Positions 7,025-14,240 of a stretch of DNA of 21,029 nucleotides are shown here, in pieces; position 1 is the first letter of the stretch, and every line of letters begins with the position of its first letter. Made by a program: the position numbers and the translations under genes. Under the pieces are notes generated by a model. It was given only the letters and a program-made list of their open reading frames with translations. It was not told the DNA's origin and did no database searches. The DNA comes from Salegentibacter sp. (GTDB taxonomy: Bacteria > Bacteroidota > Bacteroidia > Flavobacteriales > Flavobacteriaceae), in contig JAGXIG010000025.1 of NCBI GenBank assembly GCA_024635815.1, forward strand, positions 1 through 21,029, in the 5' to 3' direction.

Positions 7025-7045
7025 GGGTTTCTCCCCAATTTTTTT
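7010..7045 (+). terminator. Probable terminator overlapping the rsmB stop
   Basis: GAGAAA..ACC (7010-7020) can pair with GGgTTTCTC (7025-7033) around the TTAA that contains the stop codon, with a small bulge. A run of seven T begins at 7039. The stem is imperfect, so this is tentative. Confidence 0.4.
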
Positions 7046-7052
7046 GAATGAT

Positions 7053-7092
7053 TCAATTTCAGGGGAATTCCTGTTATTTTCCCTGAAATTGA
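7053..7092. repeat. Perfect 12-bp inverted repeat just before the lamin-tail gene
   Basis: TCAATTTCAGGG (7053-7064) is exactly complementary to CCCTGAAATTGA (7081-7092), with a 16-base loop. It ends 6 bases before the ATG at 7099 and has no T-tail. It would form a hairpin over the ribosome-binding region if transcription reads through from rsmB, so it may control translation. It could also bind a protein. Confidence 0.6.
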
Positions 7093-7098
7093 TTCTCG

Positions 7099-7668
7099 AT
7101 GAAAAATTACTGCTTTTTATTCCTTTTAATAATTCTTTATTCCTGTTCTGAGGATGATACTGTGGTTTCTGAAGAACTGCAGGAAAAAAATAATTTTTCG
7201 TCTGAAATTTTCTTTTCTGAATATGTAGAAGGTACTTCATTTAATAAAGCACTGGAAATTGTAAATCTTACCGGAGAAAATATTGATCTTGAAGCTGAAC
7301 TTTATTCTATTAGAAAACAATCCAACGGCGCCGGCGATTGGATGGGCGAAGTTATGCTGGAAGGTACCTTGGAAAACAATGAAACTTTTGTAATTGGGAA
7401 TGAATCTGCCGATATTTCTGAAATAACTTCAAAATCAAATCAATTAAAAACCGGAGCCCCGCTGGATTTTAATGGCAACGACCCGGTCGGACTTTTTAAA
7501 AACGGGGAGTTAATAGACATCATTGGTCACATTGATAGTCCCGAAGATTTCGCCAAAGACCAAACCTTAAGAAGAAAGAAAACAATAACCGAGCCTTCAC
7601 TGGAATACAATTCTGATGACTGGGAATTTCTCGAAATAGATACCGTAGATGGGCTGGGTGAATATTAA
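7099..7668 (+). CDS. Lamin-tail-domain (LTD) lipoprotein, 189 aa
   Basis: Signal peptide with lipobox: MKNYCFLFLLIILYSC, lipid-modified at Cys16, followed by an acidic SEDD stretch typical of exported flavobacterial lipoproteins. From about residue 37 a lamin-tail immunoglobulin-like domain is recognisable by FFSEYVEGTSFNKALEIVNLTGENIDLE, YSIRKQSNGAGDW, and the later GNDPVGLFKNGELIDIIG and FAKDQTLRRKKTI. Bacterial LTD domains are surface modules, often attached to nucleases or phosphatases, but no enzymatic domain is present here, so it probably acts in adhesion or binding. It is alone on its transcript or weakly co-transcribed with rsmB. A 12-bp inverted repeat covers the region before the start. 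Confidence 0.75.
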   Translation: MKNYCFLFLLIILYSCSEDDTVVSEELQEKNNFSSEIFFSEYVEGTSFNKALEIVNLTGENIDLEAELYSIRKQSNGAGDWMGEVMLEGTLENNETFVIGNESADISEITSKSNQLKTGAPLDFNGNDPVGLFKNGELIDIIGHIDSPEDFAKDQTLRRKKTITEPSLEYNSDDWEFLEIDTVDGLGEY

Positions 7669-7805
7669 ATTGTTCTATACTATCTTTTTCAACCTTGCTT
7701 TCTTGCGATTTTTGGCCATCCGTATAAAATTATTAGTGAATTCGTAGCAAAAGAGTGTTTAAATTTTTCTTCAATAACATCCTAAAATATTCCCTGTAAA
7801 AAACC

Positions 7806-7813
7806 TAAATTTG
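7806..7813 (+). promoter_or_regulatory. -7 box TAAATTTG for purL
   Basis: Exact TAnnTTTG match 31 bases before the purL ATG. No TTTG at the -33 distance. No purine riboswitch fold was recognised in the short leader. Confidence 0.45.
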
Positions 7814-7844
7814 TGCTTTCTCGAACAACACAAAACAACATAGA

Positions 7845-10800
7845 ATGATCCTTTTCTTTGGAGACCAAACCACTAAGGTTTTTGCGATAGAAACGCATAC
7901 CAACCTTACGGCGCAAGATATCACAAAATTAAACTGGCTTTTTGGGAATACACAACAAATCGATAAATCTGCTCTGGCAGATTTTTTTGTTGGTCCTCGT
8001 GCCGCAATGATCACGCCCTGGAGTACCAACGCGGTAGAGATCACCCAGAATATGGGTGTTAAGGGAATAATCAGAATTGAGGAATTCTTACGAATAGACA
8101 AGAATTACCACGATTTTGACCCGATGCTTTCCCAGAAATACGAAGGTCTGGATCAGGATATTTTTGATATTCATATCAACCCAGAGCCTATAATTGAAAT
8201 TGATGATATTGATGCCTATAACCAGCAGGAAGGTTTGGCGCTTAATGTAGAAGAGGTTGCTTATTTACAGGGCTTAGCCGATAAATTAGGCCGAAAACTC
8301 ACAGATTCTGAAGTTTTTGGATTTTCCCAGGTGAATTCTGAACATTGCCGCCATAAGATTTTCAACGGTACTTTTGTGATTGATGGAGAGGAAAAGCAGA
8401 GTTCTCTGTTTAAATTAATTCGAAAAACTTCTGAAGAAAACCCGAACGAAATCGTTTCGGCATATAAAGATAACGTGGCTTTTATTAACGGCCCGCGGGT
8501 GCAGCAATTTGCGCCAAAGCTACCCGATGTTCCTGAATTTTATGAAAATAAAGATTTTGATTCGGTTATTTCTATAAAAGCCGAAACTCATAATTTTCCA
8601 ACCACTGTCGAACCTTTTAATGGTGCTGCAACCGGAAGCGGTGGCGAAATTCGCGACCGACTTGCCGGTGGAAAAGGTTCTTTGCCTTTGGCCGGAACCG
8701 CGGTTTATATGACTTCCTATTCCCGACTCGATAAAGATCGAAAATGGGAAGACGGAATGAAAGAACGCGATTGGCTATACCAAACCCCGATGGATATTTT
8801 AATAAAAGCTTCCAACGGGGCTTCCGATTTTGGAAATAAATTCGGGCAACCTTTAATTTCGGGCTCGGTGCTTACTTTTGAGCATTCCGAGCATCAAAGA
8901 AGTTTAGGTTACGATAAAGTAATTATGCTTGCCGGTGGAATTGGTTACGGAAAAGCCAGCCAGGCACAAAAAGATATTCCGAAGAAAGGCGATAAAATCG
9001 TTATCCTTGGAGGTGAAAATTACCGAATTGGAATGGGTGGTGCCGCGGTTTCTTCTGCGGATACCGGCGAATTGGGTAGTGGTTTAGAATTAAATGCCAT
9101 CCAAAGGGCCAATCCTGAAATGCAAAAACGTGCCTCTAACGCGGTACGCGGAATGGTAGAAAGCGAAGAAAACCCTATAGTTTCTATTCACGATCACGGT
9201 GCGGGCGGGCATTTAAACTGCCTTAGTGAACTGGTTGAAGAAACCGGCGGGAAAATCGATTTAGATAAACTACCCGTTGGCGATCCTACCCTTTCAGCAA
9301 AAGAAATTATCGGCAACGAATCCCAGGAACGAATGGGTCTTGTTATTGGCGGTGAGAATTATGAAATCTTAAAAAGGGTTTCAGAACGTGAGCGCTCGCC
9401 AATTTATCAGGTTGGCGATGTTACCGGCGATCACAGGTTTACTTTTGAAGGTTCGAAATCCGGTCAAAAACCAATGGATCTGGAACTTTCAGATATGTTT
9501 GGCAGCTCGCCAAAAACTATAATGAACGATAAGTCGGTAAACCGGGTTTATGACGATGTAGTTTATTCTTCAGAAAACATTAAAGATTATTTAACCCAGG
9601 TGCTTCAATTAGAGGCGGTAGCCTGTAAGGATTGGTTAACCAACAAAGTAGACCGCTGTGTAACCGGTCGCGTAGCAAAACAGCAAACCGCCGGATCCTT
9701 GCAGCTTCCGCTAAACAATTGTGGCGTAATGGCGCTGGATTATAACGGGAAAGAAGGTGTGGCAACTTCTATTGGGCACTCTCCTGTTTCGGCTTTGGTA
9801 GATCCTGTTGCGGGTTCCAAAAATTCAATTGGGGAAGCACTTTCAAATATTATTTGGGCGCCTCTGGAAAAAGGCTTAAAATCTATTTCGCTTTCAGCAA
9901 ACTGGATGTGGCCGTGTAATAATGAAGGGGAAGATGCCAGGCTTTATGAGGCTGTGCAAGCTGTTTCAGATTTTGCGATTTCCCTTGGAATAAATGTTCC
10001 TACCGGAAAAGATTCGCTTTCCATGAAACAGCGCTATAAAGACGGTGAAGTTCTTTCTCCCGGAACGGTAATTATTTCAGCAGCCGGGCATTGCGACGAT
10101 ATCACGAAAGTAGTTGAGCCGGTTTTTCAGAAAAATGGCGGTGATATTTATTACATCAATTTATCGCAGGATAATTTTAAACTTGGCGGATCTTCTTTTG
10201 CGCAAATTCTGAATAAAGTTGGGAAAGAAGTGCCAACTATAAAAGACGATAAAAAATTTGCCGATGCTTTTTATAATATTCAGGGGTTAATTAAACAGGA
10301 TTTGATCCTGGCTGGACACGATGTAGCTTCAGGTGGGTTAATCACTACCCTTTTGGAAATGTGTTTTGCCGATACCAATCTAAGTGCAGAATTAGATCTG
10401 TCAGCATTAAATGAAAAAGACAGCGTAAAATTGTTGTTTAATGAGAACTGCGGAATTGTTTTCCAGGCAAAAGACAATACCGCCGAAAAAGTACTTACCG
10501 ATAATAAAATTGAATTCTTTAAAATTGGAAAAGTAATCGAAGGAAACGAACTAAAAATCAAAAACGGTTCAGAAAACCTGAGTTTCAATATTCCTGAATT
10601 GCGTGATGTTTGGTACAAAACTTCCTTCCTTTTAGACCAGAAACAAAGTGGGGTAGATAAAGCTACCGAGCGCTTCAATAATTATAAGAATCAACCATTG
10701 GAATTTAAATTTCCGTATGGTTTTACCGGTCAACTTCCTCTTCAATCCAGCTTAATGGGGAAGCCTGGCGAACCCATTAAAGCTGCGATTATTCGTGAAA

Positions 10801-11522
10801 AAGGCTCCAATTCTGAACGCGAAATGGCAAGGGCGATGCACTTAGCCGGATTTGATGTAAAAGACGTACACATGACCGATTTGATTTCGGGAAGGGAAAC
10901 GCTGGAAGACATTAAGTTTATCGCCGCGGTTGGTGGATTCTCCAATTCAGATGTTTTGGGAAGTGCTAAAGGTTGGGCAGGAGCTTTCCTGTATAATGAA
11001 AAAGCCAAAAACGCACTCGATAATTTCTTTAAAAGAGAAGATACTTTATCGCTTGGTGTATGTAACGGTTGCCAGCTTTTTGTAGAGTTAGGATTAATAA
11101 ATCCAGACCACGAAAAGAAACCGAAAATGCTTCATAATGCCTCGCATAAGTTTGAGTGTAATTTTACTTCGGTAGAAATAATGGAAAATAATTCGGTGAT
11201 GCTTTCCACTCTTTCTGGAAGTAAACTCGGTATTTGGGCTGCACACGGTGAAGGGAAATTCAGTTTTCCATATAAAAAAGAACATTATAACATCGTGGGG
11301 GAATATGGCTATGATAAATACCCCGCCAATCCTAACGGTTCAAACCACAACACTGCGATACTAACTGACGATACCGGAAGACATTTGGTGATGATGCCGC
11401 ATTTAGAACGTTCTACCTTCCCCTGGAATTGGGCATACTACCCAAAAGACCGAAAAGAAGATAAAGTAAGCCCCTGGCTGGAAGCTTTTGTTAACGCCAG
11501 GAAATGGTTGGAAGAAAAATAA
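7845..11522 (+). CDS. purL: Phosphoribosylformylglycinamidine synthase, single-chain form
   Basis: Fourth step of purine synthesis: FGAR + glutamine + ATP gives FGAM + glutamate. At 1225 residues this is the large form in which the synthase and glutaminase are one chain, as in E. coli, rather than separate PurL, PurQ and PurS. The synthase part shows the conserved SEHCRHKIFNG and the ETHNFPTTVEPFNGAATGSGG and GEIRDRLAGGKGS motifs; the second ATPase-like half includes PTGKDSLSMKQ. The C-terminal class I glutamine amidotransferase has nucleophile Cys1073 (GVCNGCQL), His1134 (AAHGEGKF) and His1186/Glu1188 (MPHLERS). Length and all active-site motifs indicate an intact enzyme. It stands alone between a promoter and a terminator. 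Confidence 0.97.
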   Translation: MILFFGDQTTKVFAIETHTNLTAQDITKLNWLFGNTQQIDKSALADFFVGPRAAMITPWSTNAVEITQNMGVKGIIRIEEFLRIDKNYHDFDPMLSQKYEGLDQDIFDIHINPEPIIEIDDIDAYNQQEGLALNVEEVAYLQGLADKLGRKLTDSEVFGFSQVNSEHCRHKIFNGTFVIDGEEKQSSLFKLIRKTSEENPNEIVSAYKDNVAFINGPRVQQFAPKLPDVPEFYENKDFDSVISIKAETHNFPTTVEPFNGAATGSGGEIRDRLAGGKGSLPLAGTAVYMTSYSRLDKDRKWEDGMKERDWLYQTPMDILIKASNGASDFGNKFGQPLISGSVLTFEHSEHQRSLGYDKVIMLAGGIGYGKASQAQKDIPKKGDKIVILGGENYRIGMGGAAVSSADTGELGSGLELNAIQRANPEMQKRASNAVRGMVESEENPIVSIHDHGAGGHLNCLSELVEETGGKIDLDKLPVGDPTLSAKEIIGNESQERMGLVIGGENYEILKRVSERERSPIYQVGDVTGDHRFTFEGSKSGQKPMDLELSDMFGSSPKTIMNDKSVNRVYDDVVYSSENIKDYLTQVLQLEAVACKDWLTNKVDRCVTGRVAKQQTAGSLQLPLNNCGVMALDYNGKEGVATSIGHSPVSALVDPVAGSKNSIGEALSNIIWAPLEKGLKSISLSANWMWPCNNEGEDARLYEAVQAVSDFAISLGINVPTGKDSLSMKQRYKDGEVLSPGTVIISAAGHCDDITKVVEPVFQKNGGDIYYINLSQDNFKLGGSSFAQILNKVGKEVPTIKDDKKFADAFYNIQGLIKQDLILAGHDVASGGLITTLLEMCFADTNLSAELDLSALNEKDSVKLLFNENCGIVFQAKDNTAEKVLTDNKIEFFKIGKVIEGNELKIKNGSENLSFNIPELRDVWYKTSFLLDQKQSGVDKATERFNNYKNQPLEFKFPYGFTGQLPLQSSLMGKPGEPIKAAIIREKGSNSEREMARAMHLAGFDVKDVHMTDLISGRETLEDIKFIAAVGGFSNSDVLGSAKGWAGAFLYNEKAKNALDNFFKREDTLSLGVCNGCQLFVELGLINPDHEKKPKMLHNASHKFECNFTSVEIMENNSVMLSTLSGSKLGIWAAHGEGKFSFPYKKEHYNIVGEYGYDKYPANPNGSNHNTAILTDDTGRHLVMMPHLERSTFPWNWAYYPKDRKEDKVSPWLEAFVNARKWLEEK

Positions 11523-11544
11523 TTCTCCAGCAATATTTATTTAG

Positions 11545-11582
11545 AACGCCCCGTGATATCTTTATTGCCGGGCGTTTTTATT
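11545..11582 (+). terminator. purL terminator
   Basis: AACGCCC (11545-11551) pairs with GGGCGTT (11570-11576), with a partly paired inner stem and loop, then a T-rich tail TTTATTTTTG. It lies 22 bases past the purL stop. Confidence 0.75.
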
Positions 11583-11714
11583 TTTGAATTAATCAAATGA
11601 TTATCAATTTAATAATCGCTATTTCAGTTCAGTTTTCTCTTAATCTAAATAGCTTCTTTTCATTAAAGAATTTATATTCTTGTTAATATATCTGTGTATA
11701 TTTTAATATTTCAA

Positions 11715-11744
11715 TTTGAAATAGGCTATAAATTTGCTATTTTG
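11715..11744 (+). promoter_or_regulatory. Promoter region of the acyl-CoA synthetase gene
   Basis: TAAATTTG at 11729-11736 matches TAnnTTTG exactly. Alternatively TTTG at 11715-11718 and TATTTTG at 11738-11744 form a -33/-7 pair with a 19-base spacer, one base short in the -7 box. Either gives a leader of about 20-30 bases. TTTGC and GCAAA at 11733-11748 form a small inverted repeat that might be an operator. Confidence 0.5.
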
Positions 11745-11771
11745 CAAAGTATATAATAATGCTACACCCTA

Positions 11772-13553
11772 ATGGATAAACCAACAAGATTATTTGACTT
11801 CCCTTATTTTCAACTGGAGAAACACGCTTTAGATAAGGCTTTAGTCACTAAATATAACGGGGAATGGAAAGCTATTTCTACCCAGGAATATATAGATAAG
11901 GCAAATGCCATAAGCCGTGGACTACTGCGATTGGGCATTAAACCCAACGATAAAATTGCGATAATTTCTACCAGCAACCGTACGGAATGGAATATAATGG
12001 ATATTGGTGTTTTACAAACCGGTGCCCAAACTGTCCCAATTTACCCTACAATTTCTGAAGATGATTACCAATATGTATTGGATCACAGTGAGTCTTTATA
12101 CTGTTTTGTTTCAGACGAAGAAGTGCTAGACAAGCTAAATTCAATTAAACACGATACCAAGCTTAAAGAGGTTTATACTTTTGATGAAATAGAAGGCTCA
12201 AAAAACTGGACTGAAGTTCTGGAGTTGGGAGATGATAAAAGCAACCAGGATGAAGTTGAGCAATTAAAGAAAGCCGTTAAACCCGACGATCTTGCAACAT
12301 TAATCTATACCTCGGGAACTACAGGTAGACCAAAAGGCGTCATGCTCTCTCATAATAATATTGTAAGTAATGTTTTGGATAGCGCGCCGCGTGTTCCTTT
12401 TGAGCGTGGAACTTATGTAGCGCTTAGTTTTTTACCGGTTTGCCATGTTTTTGAAAGAATGATCCTTTATTTATATCAGTATTATTCGGTTTCCATTCAT
12501 TTTGCTGAGTCTATAGATAAAATTAGCGATAACCTTAAAGAAGTAAAACCACACGTAATTACCGCCGTTCCAAGACTTTTAGAGAAAGTTTACGATAAAA
12601 TTATTGCCAAAGGTTCTACAGTTGGTGGCGTTAAGCAAAAATTGTTTTTCTGGGCCGTAGAACTTGGTTTGGAATATGAACCATACGGCGCAAATGGCTG
12701 GTGGTATGAAACCCGACTTAAACTTGCCAGAAAACTTATTTTCTCTAAATGGAAAGAAGGTTTAGGTGGTAATATTGAATTAATCGTTTCTGGATCTGCG
12801 GCGCTTCAACCACGCTTAGCCCGTGTTTTTGCCGCAGCCGATATCCCTGTGATGGAAGGTTATGGATTAACCGAAACTTCCCCCGTAATTGCGGTGAACG
12901 ACCAGCGAGATGGAGGTTTCAAAATTGGAACAGTTGGTAGACCAATAGATAACGTAACGGTAAAAATAGCCGAAGACGGTGAAATCCTTGCAAAAGGACC
13001 AAACGTAATGCTTGGTTATTACAAGGAACCGCAAAAAACCGAAGAGGTTTTAAACGGAGATCACTTTTTTCATACCGGTGACATTGGAGAACTGGATAAA
13101 GACGGTTTCCTTAAAATCACTGATCGTAAAAAGGAAATGTTTAAAACTTCAGGAGGAAAATATGTAGCTCCCCAAATCCTTGAAAACACGATGAAACAAT
13201 CTCGTTTTATCGAACAAATCATGGTAATTGGTGATGGCCAAAAAATGCCGGCGGCTCTAATTCAGCCTAACTTTGAATTTATCCAGGAATGGGCAAAGCG
13301 TAAAAATATTGATATTGGAGATGGCTCTGAAAAGGCTATCGCTGAAAATACCCAGGTTAAAGAACGTATTCAAGAGGAAGTAGATTTTTACAACGAGAAG
13401 TTCGGAAAATGGGAACGTATAAAAGTTATAGAACTAACACCGGAAGTTTGGGGAATTGAAGAAGGCCACCTCACTCCTACTATGAAATTAAAACGTAGAA
13501 ATATAAAAGAACGTTATATGAATTTATATGAAAAAATATATAGCCCTTCTTAA
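11772..13553 (+). CDS. Long-chain fatty acyl-CoA synthetase (AMP-forming), FadD15-like
   Basis: Activates fatty acids to acyl-CoA through an acyl-adenylate, feeding beta-oxidation or lipid synthesis; a peripheral inner-membrane or cytosolic enzyme. The 593-residue length is typical. Motifs of the ANL superfamily appear in order: the P-loop YTSGTTGRPKGVMLSH starting at Tyr179; the adenine-binding MEGYGLTETSPV; FHTGDIGELDKDGFLKITDRKKEM containing the Asp that binds ribose; and the C-terminal lysine region TPTMKLKRR. The start MDKPTRLFDFPYFQ fits the family. It has its own promoter and a strong terminator, so it is a separate unit next to the MarR/beta-oxidation operon, probably in the same regulon. 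Chain-length specificity cannot be read from the sequence. Confidence 0.93.
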   Translation: MDKPTRLFDFPYFQLEKHALDKALVTKYNGEWKAISTQEYIDKANAISRGLLRLGIKPNDKIAIISTSNRTEWNIMDIGVLQTGAQTVPIYPTISEDDYQYVLDHSESLYCFVSDEEVLDKLNSIKHDTKLKEVYTFDEIEGSKNWTEVLELGDDKSNQDEVEQLKKAVKPDDLATLIYTSGTTGRPKGVMLSHNNIVSNVLDSAPRVPFERGTYVALSFLPVCHVFERMILYLYQYYSVSIHFAESIDKISDNLKEVKPHVITAVPRLLEKVYDKIIAKGSTVGGVKQKLFFWAVELGLEYEPYGANGWWYETRLKLARKLIFSKWKEGLGGNIELIVSGSAALQPRLARVFAAADIPVMEGYGLTETSPVIAVNDQRDGGFKIGTVGRPIDNVTVKIAEDGEILAKGPNVMLGYYKEPQKTEEVLNGDHFFHTGDIGELDKDGFLKITDRKKEMFKTSGGKYVAPQILENTMKQSRFIEQIMVIGDGQKMPAALIQPNFEFIQEWAKRKNIDIGDGSEKAIAENTQVKERIQEEVDFYNEKFGKWERIKVIELTPEVWGIEEGHLTPTMKLKRRNIKERYMNLYEKIYSPS

Positions 13554-13577
13554 AAGCATATTTTTAAAATTAAAGTT

Positions 13578-13605
13578 AAAACCCTTCCTGCGAAGGGTTT
13601 TTTTT
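13578..13605 (+). terminator. Strong terminator after the acyl-CoA synthetase
   Basis: AAAACCCTTC (13578-13587) pairs perfectly with GAAGGGTTTT (13592-13601) over a CTGC tetraloop and continues as Ts to 13605. It isolates the synthetase gene from the MarR operon. Confidence 0.9.
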
Positions 13606-13662
13606 ATGCATTTCGTATAAATTTAAGTAATAAATACCAACACATGATTATTTATTCGATTT

Positions 13663-13680
13663 TATTATGCGTGCATAATA
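13663..13680. promoter_or_regulatory. Candidate MarR operator: palindrome TATTATGCGTGCATAATA
   Basis: Two perfect 8-bp arms (TATTATGC/GCATAATA) around GT. It covers the expected -33 element of the marR promoter and lies 35 bases before the marR ATG. Its size and symmetry fit a MarR dimer site, and binding here would block RNA polymerase and autoregulate the whole operon. No second exact copy was seen in this window. Confidence 0.6.
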
Positions 13681-13689
13681 TATTTTTCT

Positions 13690-13697
13690 TAACTTTG
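13690..13697 (+). promoter_or_regulatory. -7 box TAACTTTG of the MarR/beta-oxidation operon
   Basis: Exact TAnnTTTG match 17 bases before the ATG at 13715. A TATG at 13666-13669, 20 bases upstream and inside the palindrome, is a 3/4 match to the -33 TTTG. No other promoter was found up to the bifunctional gene, so the downstream genes probably depend on this one. Confidence 0.6.
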
Positions 13698-13714
13698 AGA
13701 ATCAACATTCAAAA

Positions 13715-14167
13715 ATGAAGGAAAAGACAATAGATTATGTATTGCGTGCCACCTGGATGGCGGTATCTAAAATGTACAATGAAGAGGCCGGAAAGGCTGG
13801 AAGTACGATGTCTACCGGTTTTGCCCTGTTGAGTATAGATCCTGAAAATGGCACCCCTTCTACCTCCCTTGGCCCCAAAATGGGAATGGAAGCAACTAGC
13901 TTATCCCGAATCCTGAAGACTATGGAGGATAAAGGACTCATTATTAGGAAGAAAAATCCAAAAGATGGCCGCAGTGTACTTATCTATTTAACCGATTTTG
14001 GACGTGAAATGCGCGAATATTCCAAAAAAGTAGTGTTACGATTTGATGAAGCTGTGAAAGAAAATGTTTCAGAAGAAGATTTAATAACTTTCACAGAAGT
14101 AGCAAACACCATTTTGAACTTGATTTCTGAAAAGAAAATTTACAAAGAAGAGATAAAACTAGAATAG
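13715..14167 (+). CDS. MarR-family transcriptional regulator, 150 aa
   Basis: Dimeric winged-helix repressor, probably controlling fatty-acid degradation. The DNA-binding domain is clear: recognition helix around residues 58-72 (MEATSLSRILKTMEDKG) and a wing at about 77-90 with the family signature KNPKDGRSVLIYLTDFG. The N-terminal helix (DYVLRATWMAVSKMYNEEA) and the C-terminal helices would form the dimer interface. It is the first gene of the operon, and a perfect 18-bp palindrome overlaps its own promoter, so autoregulation is likely. By its company, the inducer could be a fatty acid or acyl-CoA, but this is inference. The ligand-pocket region carries few charged residues, compatible with a hydrophobic effector. 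Confidence 0.9.
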   Translation: MKEKTIDYVLRATWMAVSKMYNEEAGKAGSTMSTGFALLSIDPENGTPSTSLGPKMGMEATSLSRILKTMEDKGLIIRKKNPKDGRSVLIYLTDFGREMREYSKKVVLRFDEAVKENVSEEDLITFTEVANTILNLISEKKIYKEEIKLE

Positions 14168-14197
14168 ACCTCACAGGTTTTTGAAACCTGGGAGCTC
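14167..14197. repeat. Degenerate palindrome GACCTCACAGGTTT..AAACCTGgGAGcTC
   Basis: CAGGTTT (14174-14180) and AAACCTG (14184-14190) form a perfect 7-bp stem around TTG. The outer arms GACCTCA and GGAGCTC pair with two mismatches. It begins at the last base of the marR stop codon, in the 73-base gap before the bifunctional gene, and lacks a T-tail. It may stabilise or process the mRNA or be a worn dispersed repeat. Confidence 0.55.
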
Positions 14198-14240
14198 TCA
14201 ATGATAATCGAAAACCTTATAGTAAAAACCAGAAAAAATT

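Noticed and set aside
7669..7844. Purine riboswitch before purL
   Set aside because: The leader after the likely start is only about 25-30 bases, and no three-way junction core was recognised.
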